Shown here: positions 47,819 to 56,997 of the stretch, piece after piece
Layout of the letters: every line of letters starts with the position of its first letter
How positions within the stretch are numbered: position 1 is the stretch's first letter
Source: Candidatus Poribacteria bacterium
GTDB taxonomy: Bacteria; Poribacteria; WGA-4E; PCPOR2b
Length of the DNA stretch: 64,000 bases
Reading direction: 5' to 3'
NCBI GenBank assembly: GCA_022822785.1
Contig: JAJEAL010000048.1
Location: 1-64,000, forward strand
The notes under the pieces: model-generated
Told to the model about the DNA's origin: nothing
Database searches by the model: none
Seen by the model: only the letters and a program-made list of their open reading frames with translations
Translations under genes and position numbers: made by a program

Positions 47819-47933
47819 GCTTGGATAGACATATCCAAGCCATAACCGCTTTTGCTATACACATTGCGCTCCTCTGGAGCGCGAGGACTGGACATATCCG
47901 CATTGCTATAGACATATCGCTCCGCTGGAGCGA
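47819..47933. repeat. Cluster of three perfect hairpins
   Basis: GCTTGGATA-GACA-TATCCAAGC (47819-47840); GCGCTCC-TCT-GGAGCGC (47866-47882); TCGCTCC-GCT-GGAGCGA (47917-47933). Confidence 0.75.
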
Positions 47934-48014
47934 AAGACCAAACCTATTACCCTAAACCGAAAATCAATGGATTTTCAACGACTAGCAACTTGCGCTATTA
48001 TTGACACAACTTGG

Positions 48015-50762
48015 CTATCGAAGGACCGCAACCTTCCCCAACCTACGGACTATCTCCCCATCCCGCTCGGCTTCCAAGACATAGATATAAATCCCACCAG
48101 CAACGGGTTCGCCTCCCTGATTTTTGCCCTCCCAGACGAAGGCTTCGTCGAGCGATGCCGATTGCTGACCAACGACATTGTGCAATATATCTGTATAGAG
48201 TAAATCCCCGGTGACATCATAAATCTCCAGCATCACATCGGCAGATTTGGTGAGCCGGAATGTAATGGTGGCACTGTGCGAAGTGGGATTTGGATAGACA
48301 ATAACCCGATCGGCAAAATCGAAGATGTCCTGAGTAAAAAATTCTACCGTTCGGTGGGCTTCGTTGCCAGCGCGATCTGTCGCGGTAATTTCAAGGGTAT
48401 GCCTGCCCGCCTCCAAATTACTTGGAAGATAGGTCAACTCTCCTGTTTTATCCTCGTAAAAAAATTCTACCGATCGATGGTCAACCCACAATTGGATGGC
48501 ATCAACGCCCGACCCTGCGTCGGTAATCTCATACAGTATGAGAAAGCGTTCGGGCTGAACTTCGGTGGAATCTTCAGGAAAAACAGCACTTATAATAGGC
48601 GGCACCCAATCCATAAGCAGGGCATAGCTTCCGAAGCGATCGACAGTAGCTTCAAACATGCCGAACCGGTTTCTGATGGCATCTAGTGGCAGCCACTGCT
48701 GAAACAAGCTGTCCCACTGAAACATCGCAATCCCCTTCTCCTCTCGCTCTCGTCCTAGAGGAAGCGGCAGCGCTAGCTGAAATGAAACCCCTTGCGTCTC
48801 CACAGGGGACTCAACGACATAGACGGGGTAAAGTATCGTAAGTTCACGTTCCTCGGCGTTTTGTTGTTGAGCGTGAATGGCATCTCGATCCAGTCCGCCC
48901 TGACTTCGCAAGGTAACTTGAGGCACGGCTTCACCCTCACGTAGTAGAACGCTGGGCCCACTATCAATAGAGAGCAGAATTGTCTCCACTGGAGAAGCGT
49001 CTCCTCGAATAAATTGTGGAAATTGAATATCTTCGGGAAGCCGGTTCTGATCGGTGAAGTAGCCGCGGACAGATAGCGCTTCCCCGTTGAGCGAACGAAC
49101 TTGGGTAGAAAAGGTGAAACCGGTTTGTGAAGAAGAAATTGGAAAGTCAACGGTATATTGAAAGATGGGTTGCTGATCATCCGTAACGCTGAAACGGTCG
49201 AGGGTAGGTGTATACCCCAACGTTGCGCTAGATGGCAACACTTCAAGGATGGGTGCTGTCGCTAATCGCTTCGTTGCAGTTAATGTGATTCTGAGTGTAC
49301 GATTTTCCCCTTCAATCCGTTCCGCCGAAATTGATGCTTGGAACGGGCGGGTGTCGATGACAAACGTAAAATCAATGGGCGTCGCCGAGTTGCCAGCAGT
49401 ATCTTGTACCTCTAATTTGAAGCGATAGACGCCGTCGCCGAGTTCAGTCGGTGGGGTGTAGGTGAATCGACCTGTTCTAGGTTGAAAATCAAATATCCTT
49501 CCATCAAGCTTAGCTGCGTCCGAACTCCCATCAAAAGTAAACGTCTCTTCATCAAAGGTGAACCGGATTGTTTGTGGATCGATATCCACGTCATCGATTA
49601 AGACACCCGTGATTTTTACGTCCGAGCGGTCAAGGGACGTACCATCGGGAGGCAACACTTCAGTGATCGCTGGCGGGTTAAGATCTATTCCAAGGAGTCG
49701 ATCTCTCTTCCTATAGCGAATGCGTCGCTGCACGGTTGTCTTGCGCCCTAACCGGTCGATGGCGACCACACGGACGAGATTGGGCACCTCCTCACCCGCA
49801 ACGCCAACGGCACCGCCCTCCTTCAGCGACAGTGTACGCTCAAAGCTACCATCCACGTTAAGCGGCACGGCGGTGTCGTTAATTGAAAGGTCCGCATCCA
49901 AATCATCAATCTGACCGGATACGGTGACGTAAGGCACCTCACGCACAGCAGCATCGGGTGGAGTCGTCAGCGTAATCTCCGGCGCTTGGCTATCACGCAC
50001 GACGGTTCGGGTTATACTTGTCTCTAGACCAATTGGGTTTGTTGCATGGATCTGGATGAGGTTTGGGCCTTCGCTCAACGGCAACTGTGCGACAAAACGT
50101 CCCTCTATATCAAGGGATAAGGGGGTTTCGATCTGCCCGGATTTAAGAATAACCGCGTTCGATTTTTCTGTTACGCCTTGCACCGTTATTTGTGTCTTTA
50201 ATGTCAACAGACCTTCACGCGGGTCGGAGACCTCTAGGCGTGGATGTTCGTTTTCAATAAAAATATGGATTTGATCCTGTATCTCATCGCCCTGCGTCGA
50301 AACGACAACAAGCCGTATAAGGTATTCTCCACGCAGCCGTTGTGCGTCCCACTGCCCAAGAAAGCCGGTCTCCGGCACTGGGGCAGTCGCTCGACCACCA
50401 ATCTGACGCCAGCCGGTCAAGGCATTCGTCCCCTGAGCTGTAGGAACAGCTGCATACTCCAGACGATATTCCTTGAACATTGTGCCATGAGCCACTCCAA
50501 AAAGGTCAACCTTGCCGTTCAATTGATCCCCTGTATGAGGACGAACAATTTTCGCTTGGATAGGCGAGGCGTCAAGCGCAGTGGTGAAGCTAAATAAGCA
50601 GAGTACAAGACTAGCGGAAATAGACAGAATTAAAGCATAGAAGGATGAAAGGGTGGAGCAAAAGGTAGGATTCGTTTGACGTTTCACAACTCCATCCCGA
50701 CTCAGGAATCGGACCTGCACCCTAATCCAATGTCTGGACGGGCAGATTGATCGGGGGTCCAT
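48015..50762 (-). CDS. Large surface protein with Ig-like repeats and FlgD-like/T9SS-type C-terminal domain
   Basis: Ig-like repeats (DSQAPEITLTTPPDAAVREVPYVTVSGQIDD); C-terminus VYPNPTSHSATITFRLTKSADVMLEIYDVTGDLL...FVWEGKNQGGEPVAGGIYIYVLEA. Confidence 0.78.
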   Translation of the reverse strand: MDPRSICPSRHWIRVQVRFLSRDGVVKRQTNPTFCSTLSSFYALILSISASLVLCLFSFTTALDASPIQAKIVRPHTGDQLNGKVDLFGVAHGTMFKEYRLEYAAVPTAQGTNALTGWRQIGGRATAPVPETGFLGQWDAQRLRGEYLIRLVVVSTQGDEIQDQIHIFIENEHPRLEVSDPREGLLTLKTQITVQGVTEKSNAVILKSGQIETPLSLDIEGRFVAQLPLSEGPNLIQIHATNPIGLETSITRTVVRDSQAPEITLTTPPDAAVREVPYVTVSGQIDDLDADLSINDTAVPLNVDGSFERTLSLKEGGAVGVAGEEVPNLVRVVAIDRLGRKTTVQRRIRYRKRDRLLGIDLNPPAITEVLPPDGTSLDRSDVKITGVLIDDVDIDPQTIRFTFDEETFTFDGSSDAAKLDGRIFDFQPRTGRFTYTPPTELGDGVYRFKLEVQDTAGNSATPIDFTFVIDTRPFQASISAERIEGENRTLRITLTATKRLATAPILEVLPSSATLGYTPTLDRFSVTDDQQPIFQYTVDFPISSSQTGFTFSTQVRSLNGEALSVRGYFTDQNRLPEDIQFPQFIRGDASPVETILLSIDSGPSVLLREGEAVPQVTLRSQGGLDRDAIHAQQQNAEERELTILYPVYVVESPVETQGVSFQLALPLPLGREREEKGIAMFQWDSLFQQWLPLDAIRNRFGMFEATVDRFGSYALLMDWVPPIISAVFPEDSTEVQPERFLILYEITDAGSGVDAIQLWVDHRSVEFFYEDKTGELTYLPSNLEAGRHTLEITATDRAGNEAHRTVEFFTQDIFDFADRVIVYPNPTSHSATITFRLTKSADVMLEIYDVTGDLLYTDILHNVVGQQSASLDEAFVWEGKNQGGEPVAGGIYIYVLEAERDGEIVRRLGKVAVLR

Positions 50763-50779
50763 ATTTTACGTTTCACGCT

Positions 50780-51388
50780 CTACAGCTTACGGAAAAGTCC
50801 GACGACCTTTCCCAAAATCTGTGCATCATCAACAATAATCGGGGACATCACTGCATTTTCAGGCTGCAGGCGAATCCTGTTCCCATCACGGAAAAATCGT
50901 TTCACCGTTGCTTCTTCATCAAGCAGGGCGACAACAATATCTCCGGCGTCCGCGTAATTTTGTGCTCGCACAATTACAACGTCACCTTCAAAAATTCCAG
51001 CCTCAATCATGCTCTGCCCATTGATACGCAGCGCGAAACAGGTATCTTCCTTGACAACCTCCCGTGGCACAGGTAACGTGCCCTCAATATTTTCAGAGGC
51101 AAGTATGGGTTCGCCCGCAGCAACCCGTCCCACGATTGGCAGCTCGACTGCTGTCTGTGGCAGTTTTTGTGGTACAAATTCCAAAATTTCGATAGCACGC
51201 GGCTTCTTGGGGATACGCCGTATGTACCCTTTCTTTTGGATCGCATTGAGATGGTCATGGGCACCCTTTTCGGAGATACCAAAGGCTGTCCCAATTTCAC
51301 GAACAGTTGGTGGATAACCTGTATCTTGCACATGCTTCCTTACAAATTCAAAAATCCGGTCCTGTTTTTTGGTGAGCGATTTTCGCAC
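50780..51388 (-). CDS. lexA: LexA repressor (GTG start)
   Basis: LTKKQDRIFEFVRKHVQDTGYPPTVREIGTAFGISEKGAHDHLNAIQKKGYI; VAAGEPILA; FALRINGQSMIEAGIFEGDVVIVR. Confidence 0.95.
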   Translation of the reverse strand: MRKSLTKKQDRIFEFVRKHVQDTGYPPTVREIGTAFGISEKGAHDHLNAIQKKGYIRRIPKKPRAIEILEFVPQKLPQTAVELPIVGRVAAGEPILASENIEGTLPVPREVVKEDTCFALRINGQSMIEAGIFEGDVVIVRAQNYADAGDIVVALLDEEATVKRFFRDGNRIRLQPENAVMSPIIVDDAQILGKVVGLFRKL

Positions 51389-51405
51389 AATTGCCTCCTC
51401 GCATC

Positions 51406-51433
51406 TGTATAGATTCCTTTAATATACTATACA
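51406..51433. promoter_or_regulatory. Inverted repeat TGTATAG-N14-CTATACA upstream of lexA (candidate operator)
   Basis: Perfect 7-nt arms, 14-nt AT-rich spacer, 17 bp upstream of the lexA GTG. Confidence 0.5.
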
Positions 51434-51540
51434 TAGGTTAAGCCGTCAAGGAAAAAGCGTTGCATTTATACCGGTCTTCTCTGTTTTCACGTCTCACACA
51501 TTTTGTGCTTTGCACCTTCTTTTGACATGAGCTTTTTCTG

Positions 51541-52416
51541 TCATCCACTCATTTTCTCCGCGTTATCCTCGTGATAATCGTAGGGCTGATTCCGAAAAAT
51601 ATAGTCAATCGGTTCATCGGTAAACTCTACATTTGGATCCATCTGGCAATTTTCAAAAGCTGCCTCACATCCCTTGTTGAAACGCACCCGTCGATTCCGT
51701 CGGAACCAGTGGATATGGTGAACCATCGCTATCATCTGTCTCGGTCGATCCGAATGGTTAGGCATTCCGCGGTGCCACAGGCGCATATCTCTGATGAGGA
51801 CACTCCCCTTTTTCGTATTGCCACGCACCGGCGGCACAATCTCTCGACGCGCTTCCACAAGCCGGTCCTCAACCTTAATGGTTGCGTCAGCCATAGCGAC
51901 GCTTGTGTCTAGGTGCGATCCGGGCCAAAGTTCAATGCTACCGTTATGTTCGGTGACCTCCATCGGTGCAACGTTAATCACCAAAGATACTGCCGGGTGT
52001 GCAGTTTCCAACCCTGGCCATAATTGTCCATAATCTACATGCACTGGTTGTGTGCCGCTGCCGGGACAGTTTGTGTTGCCGGTGTAACAGCTGTTAAATC
52101 CCCCCTCACCGAGAACTTGTCGGCTTATCTGCATCACCCATGGATTGGCGACAACATCGCGAAAAACATAAGGCGCAAAGGGTGGTGGATCTTGCTGAAG
52201 ATGTCCCTTGACGAAATTCACAGGAAGGACAGATGCCGTCATCAATGTGTGCAAATCCGCGTTCATCTTTTCGTGGAGCAGATTCAAATGCGTATGTGAT
52301 ATAACATCTGACAAGATGAGATACCCCTCCTCGCGGATGGCTCGAACCGCTTGATTGAGATGGGTTTCGGACATCTCACCGTTGACCCGCTCTTCCGGAC
52401 TAATTGTAATCTCCAT
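51541..52416 (-). CDS. Phytanoyl-CoA dioxygenase family protein
   Basis: Fe-binding-like VHVDYGQLWPG...; IELWPGSHLDT; LIRDMRLWHRGMPNHSDRPRQMIAM. Confidence 0.88.
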   Translation of the reverse strand: MEITISPEERVNGEMSETHLNQAVRAIREEGYLILSDVISHTHLNLLHEKMNADLHTLMTASVLPVNFVKGHLQQDPPPFAPYVFRDVVANPWVMQISRQVLGEGGFNSCYTGNTNCPGSGTQPVHVDYGQLWPGLETAHPAVSLVINVAPMEVTEHNGSIELWPGSHLDTSVAMADATIKVEDRLVEARREIVPPVRGNTKKGSVLIRDMRLWHRGMPNHSDRPRQMIAMVHHIHWFRRNRRVRFNKGCEAAFENCQMDPNVEFTDEPIDYIFRNQPYDYHEDNAEKMSG

Positions 52417-52697
52417 CGGTTATCCCTCGTGCGTTAATTGGGTAGTCAAGATGGTATCAGACACCCACCGAACGGTCAAGCGAAATATTCATCGGGTATT
52501 TGGCACTTTCAATCGGTGAGCAGATGTGGGAATTTAGGTCTTCGGCGGATCTTTCCAATGTGCACCGTAATCTTTTGACACGACCCTAAATGAATGCTAT
52601 AATTTTATTAATTATCGGACACTTTTTCGGAGGGATGACGCTAACGGCATAACAACAGAAAGGGCGCGGCTGTGAGAGCCTTCGCCGCAAAAAAATA

Positions 52698-52955
52698 ATG
52701 AAACCAGAGCAAGTGATAAATCAAGACCCCGATATTCACGGAGGGACGCCGGTGTTTACCGGCACCCGTGTTCCTATACAATCACTGATTGATCATCTAA
52801 AAGCAGGAGATAGTCTTGATTACTTTCTTGAAGGATTCCCTTCGGTTTCTCGCGAACAAGCAATTGCCTTTTTAGAATTCGCATTGATGACTGCACTCGG
52901 ATCTCACCCCCAATCAGATCGGTTCCGTTCCCCCGATACATCGGGACAGACGTGA
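52698..52955 (+). CDS. DUF433 family protein (putative antitoxin); C-terminus altered by palindromic repeat
   Basis: INQDPDIHGGTPVFTGTRVPIQSLIDHLKAGDSLDYFLEGFPSVSREQAIAFLEFA. Confidence 0.88.
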   Translation: MKPEQVINQDPDIHGGTPVFTGTRVPIQSLIDHLKAGDSLDYFLEGFPSVSREQAIAFLEFALMTALGSHPQSDRFRSPDTSGQT

Positions 52956-52971
52956 CCCCCGATGTATCGGG
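52932..52971. repeat. Paired CCCGATACATCGGG / CCCGATGTATCGGG palindromes at the antitoxin-toxin junction
   Basis: Copies at 52932-52945 and 52958-52971. Confidence 0.8.
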
Positions 52972-53315
52972 AGGTTCAAAGCAACGTGTGCGTACTGCTT
53001 GACGAAAACCTAGACTGGCGATTGGTACGATATTTCGACGCTGATTTTCAAGTCGCGACGGTTTCTCGGCTTGGTTGGCAAGGAAAGCGAAACGGCGAAC
53101 TACTTCAGCAAGCCGCGGCAACGTTTGACGCACTTGTAACAATAGATAAGGGCATCGAACATCAACAGAGCCTCAGCAAATATGCTATCGGTGTCATTCT
53201 AATCTCTGCCAGAAGTAACCGTATTCAGGATATTCAACCCGCTATGTTAAAAGTAAATCAAGTGCTAAGGGAAGTTCGACCCGGACGAGTCATCTACGTG
53301 ACTGCGCTCAGTTAG
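52962..53315 (+). CDS. DUF5615 PIN-like protein (putative toxin); likely native start GTG 52986
   Basis: VCVLLDENLDWRLVRYFDADFQVATVSRLGWQGKRNGELLQQAAATFDALVTIDKGIEHQQ. Confidence 0.87.
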   Translation: MYREVQSNVCVLLDENLDWRLVRYFDADFQVATVSRLGWQGKRNGELLQQAAATFDALVTIDKGIEHQQSLSKYAIGVILISARSNRIQDIQPAMLKVNQVLREVRPGRVIYVTALS

Positions 53316-53567
53316 TCTGTGCCGATGCTGGCTATCGCGGCGACTTAGGCGACTGGTTATATGCAACGCATCAGTGTCGATTGGATATCACCACTCCTGT
53401 GGGTCAATCGGGATTTGTGGTTGTCCCCTTTCGATGGATTGTGAAACGTACTTTTTCTTGATTCGGTTGTTCGCCGATTGACTTTGGACTATGAACGATT
53501 GGCTGAGACCGCTGAGGCGATAGTGTACATTGCTTCCATTTACTTGATGCGAAACCGTATCAAATGA
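53315..53567 (+). pseudogene. Degraded IS5-family transposase C-terminus
   Basis: VCADAGYRGDLGDWLYATHQCRLDITTPVGQSGFVVVPFRWIVKRTFS* then, frameshifted, SVVRRLTLDYERLAETAEAIVYIASIYLMRNRIK*. Confidence 0.78.
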
Positions 53568-53652
53568 TTTTTCAAACAGGTTCTAAAGAGGTAGTTGAAT
53601 ATGAGTTCAGAGTTTACTATATTTTGTATCCCACACTTAGAGAGGTGCATAA

Positions 53653-54522
53653 ATGGCAAGAGTGAATCGGGCAATTGAACTACTAGAACAGGGTCAACCA
53701 ATCTATTATTCCGGTGCAGGAGAACTGAGCTACGAAGGGGGCGTGAAAGCGTCTCAGACGTGGGCGGATTATCTCGTGGTTGAACTGGAACACGGGCTTT
53801 TTAACCTTCCGGCATTGGACGCATTTATGAAAGGACTGGCAGCAAGCGGTCCCACGAAAAGTGGACATCACACGCCGGCAATCATTACCACCTTGCCAAC
53901 GGACGGCACCGACGAACATGTCATGCGCGCAAATGCGTGGATGGTCAAACAGGTACTGGCGAGAGGTGTTCACGGTATCCTGCTTTGTCATGCGGAAACG
54001 CCCGGTGCGGTGAAGGCGTTCGTTGAAGCAGCCCGCTATCCGTTCCACACGGTCGGCGTCGGAGAAGGGGTCGATGTAGGGCGGCGTGGCGCTGGGGGAC
54101 AGGGCGGCGCGGCATCAATTTGGGGCATATCAACCGCGGAATATTTGGAGTGCGCCGATGTTTGGCCCCTAAACCCCAAAGGTGAAATCTTTCTCGGCTT
54201 GAAGATTGAAAACAAACGGGCACTGAGCAATGTTGAGGCGACGGTACGGGTTCCTGGTATTGCCTTTGCTGAATGGGGGCCGGGGGATATGGGCATGTCG
54301 CACGGTTATAGCAACGCGCACGATCCACCCTACGCGGAAGATATGGCGAATGCACGAACCCGTGTTAAGGCTGCCTGCGACGCTGAAAATATCGCGTTCC
54401 TAGACGGTGTAACGCCGGACAATGTAGCTGAGAAAATCGACAGCGGTGTTCGCGTCGGTTCAGGTGGTGAAGAAGCTGCGAATGCCGGTCGCACATATAC
54501 CAACCGCACAATGCCTTGGTAG
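53653..54522 (+). CDS. HpcH/HpaI aldolase family protein
   Basis: ADYLVVELEHGLFNLPALDAFM; GVHGILLCHAETPGAVKAFVEAARYP; EWGPGDMGMSHGY. Confidence 0.87.
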   Translation: MARVNRAIELLEQGQPIYYSGAGELSYEGGVKASQTWADYLVVELEHGLFNLPALDAFMKGLAASGPTKSGHHTPAIITTLPTDGTDEHVMRANAWMVKQVLARGVHGILLCHAETPGAVKAFVEAARYPFHTVGVGEGVDVGRRGAGGQGGAASIWGISTAEYLECADVWPLNPKGEIFLGLKIENKRALSNVEATVRVPGIAFAEWGPGDMGMSHGYSNAHDPPYAEDMANARTRVKAACDAENIAFLDGVTPDNVAEKIDSGVRVGSGGEEAANAGRTYTNRTMPW

Positions 54523-54531
54523 GAAAATTGA

Positions 54532-55623
54532 TTAATCCTTGAGTAGCTGCCTGACGGCTGTTGCGGCACGTTGTGTATCCTTTAACGGTGTAACGGGACT
54601 TTCATCCGTCAAGGCAGTCTCAAGGGTTGTCTCCAGATTTTCAATGCTAGACCGCATCACTGAGGCGTGACGCATAATTTCCGAATAAGCTTGTTCCCGT
54701 TTCGGACGACGATAGGTTTTGCGATCGACCTCCAAGATAATCACTCGCTTACCGCTGCTTGCGGCTTCGCATACCATTGAGAAGCTGTCTTCGGTAACGA
54801 CAATCACATCCGACAGCGCGAAAATTGTCCCTACCGGATCCGCGAGTGCCCGTTCACCATGTGCTAAGACAAGAATTGGACAGTATTGGGCATTTGAAAG
54901 TTGGTTGCTAATCAGATTTTCGACGGGGGGTGGGGTACGACGGGAGGTAGTCAACAAAAGCTGATTATCCCACCTCGTTGCGAACCGTTGCAAGGTTTCG
55001 ATGAAACGGGCGGCGGTTGTTTCTGTAATTGTATTGTGTTGGTCTTCACCACCAATCAGGATTCCAATCCGTCTCTGATCGGAAAGCTCTAAATCTGTGC
55101 GGAGCGCTTTGCGCTGCGCGTTCAATTTTTCGGGACAGACGCGATTGGGGACTCCAAGCGTCTTGCAAATGTTGCCTCTATTACGGCGGGGCCAATACAT
55201 CTGGGGAAGGATAGCGAGATCGAAGTGGTGAACACCGACCGGCGAAGGACGGCGGCAGGTAACTGTCTTTGCGTTTAGGAGCTGTCCGAGGAGGAGATTA
55301 GGTGCGGCAACGGCTGAACCGGTTGAAAGAATAAAATCAGGCTCAAGGACATCAATTTCCTTCAATATGTCTCGCCGGAGTGCCATGCGTAAGCACGTTC
55401 TGATAAGTCGGCGCGGCAGTCTAAATCCGCCCAATAAACGTATTAACACCCGTAGCAGATTATCCCGCCGTTTACTACGAAACATGACATCAATCCAGTG
55501 ATACTCGCATTCTGGCATCCGCTCAACCACACCTAAAGACTGATTATAATGACCGGGCTTCCCGTCACTTAAGAGAATAGCTTGCATAGAAGTGATTAAA
55601 TTACGAAAAGGGCGACAGCGCAT
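54532..55623 (-). CDS. ELM1/DUF1022 family protein
   Basis: MQAILLSDGKPGHYNQSLGVVERM; RIGILIGGEDQHNTIT; VTEDSFSMVCEAASSGKRVIIL; ORF extends to 55773. Confidence 0.85.
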   Translation of the reverse strand: MRCRPFRNLITSMQAILLSDGKPGHYNQSLGVVERMPECEYHWIDVMFRSKRRDNLLRVLIRLLGGFRLPRRLIRTCLRMALRRDILKEIDVLEPDFILSTGSAVAAPNLLLGQLLNAKTVTCRRPSPVGVHHFDLAILPQMYWPRRNRGNICKTLGVPNRVCPEKLNAQRKALRTDLELSDQRRIGILIGGEDQHNTITETTAARFIETLQRFATRWDNQLLLTTSRRTPPPVENLISNQLSNAQYCPILVLAHGERALADPVGTIFALSDVIVVTEDSFSMVCEAASSGKRVIILEVDRKTYRRPKREQAYSEIMRHASVMRSSIENLETTLETALTDESPVTPLKDTQRAATAVRQLLKD

Positions 55624-55634
55624 CAGTAGCACGC

Positions 55635-55973
55635 CTAGAAATCCACCAACGCCGTCTCCTCCGAAGCAAAGATTTCGATGGTTTGGGATAGACCAATAAC
55701 ATCGAAAATATGTCGCATCTGATCTGATGGATGGGCAACACGTAAGACCTGTCCTTTGCTGCGCATCTTCCAAATCAGCTTGACAATAACACCAAACCCG
55801 CTGCTTGTGATAAAGCTTTGCCGGTCAAAACGAAGCAAAATTTTCGTCGAATTGGTGCTTTGGTCATAAGCCGCGTTTATTCCTTCTGCTGAGTCTTCGG
55901 TAAAATAACCAGCAATGTCAAAAATCGAGATTTCTCCAATGCATCTGACTGTTATTTGAGGTACTGACCGCAT
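55635..55973 (-). CDS. STAS-domain anti-sigma factor antagonist-like protein
   Basis: KILLRFDRQSFITSSGFGVIVKLIWKMRSKGQVLRVAHPSDQMRHIFDVIGLSQTIEIF. Confidence 0.87.
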   Translation of the reverse strand: MRSVPQITVRCIGEISIFDIAGYFTEDSAEGINAAYDQSTNSTKILLRFDRQSFITSSGFGVIVKLIWKMRSKGQVLRVAHPSDQMRHIFDVIGLSQTIEIFASEETALVDF

Positions 55974-56186
55974 ATACTGTAATCCGCTCTCCTTTCAGGT
56001 TTCAAGGCAGACAAGCCCATCTGTAGTGAAGATTTTAACCGATTAGAAAAACAGTGTCAATAGAGTAGATGGACGTTTGTCATTGAGGAGATGAGCGGAT
56101 CAACGGATTTTACGTCGAAATTGTGTTACATTTCTGTAAGGAGCCGGTATTTCGCGACATTTCGTTACTGTTTAAGGAGAGCACCA

Positions 56187-56993
56187 ATGACCAGCACCAT
56201 TCAGCAGGGCAAACCGTTTTCTGAGGAAGAAACACAACGGATTGTCGAACAGTTCAACCGTGACGGATACTATTTCTTGGGCGAGGTATTTACTCAAGCA
56301 GAAGCAGCTACCCTTAAAGCGTTAATGGAGCAAAAGTATAACGACCCGCGTATGCACGATGAGGCAGGAGATCACATCCGTGGTATCAGCCTGATGCGCA
56401 TGTTCGAATACCACGAGGCTTACCGAGATCTCATCGTGCGAGAGCCTTATGTTAGCCTTGCCGAGGCAATTTTGGGGGAGGACTGCCACATGATGTCCCA
56501 AAATGCCTTACGCTACGCCCCCGGACAAGGGGGTGGCTGGCATAGTGATGATAAACTCCATTTTCCACTGCCGGACGATTTGCCTCGACACGACCCACGT
56601 ATCACGCTGCCCTGCTTTGTTATCAACGTGCTCATCCCGCTCATCGATATTGAGACTATAGACGATGGTCCAACGCAGGTTGTCCCCGGCAGCCATTATT
56701 CAGGCCGCAGACCACCGGCTGAAGAGAACCCGACATTTGAGGGGAAGGGCCCCATCAGCTTCTTCACAAAGGCAGGCGGTGCCTATATGTTTAATAGCCA
56801 AGTTTGGCATCGTGGGGCCCCTAATAACCGCAATCAGATCCGGTACGTTGCAGCCGTTACATACAGCCAGCGCATCATTGCACAGCGGCTCTATCCGTTT
56901 ATCGACTACCGGATGCCTGAACATGTCTTTGACGGAGGGGATGAACGGCTCCAAAGACTGTTGGGAAGGCATAAGAAGGGAGCCTTCGGCTAA
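56187..56993 (+). CDS. Phytanoyl-CoA dioxygenase family protein
   Basis: GGGWHSDDKLHFPL; PTQVVPGSHYSGR; FNSQVWHRGAPNNRNQIRYVAAV; start moved from 56091. Confidence 0.9.
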   Translation: MTSTIQQGKPFSEEETQRIVEQFNRDGYYFLGEVFTQAEAATLKALMEQKYNDPRMHDEAGDHIRGISLMRMFEYHEAYRDLIVREPYVSLAEAILGEDCHMMSQNALRYAPGQGGGWHSDDKLHFPLPDDLPRHDPRITLPCFVINVLIPLIDIETIDDGPTQVVPGSHYSGRRPPAEENPTFEGKGPISFFTKAGGAYMFNSQVWHRGAPNNRNQIRYVAAVTYSQRIIAQRLYPFIDYRMPEHVFDGGDERLQRLLGRHKKGAFG

Positions 56994-56997
56994 GTAT

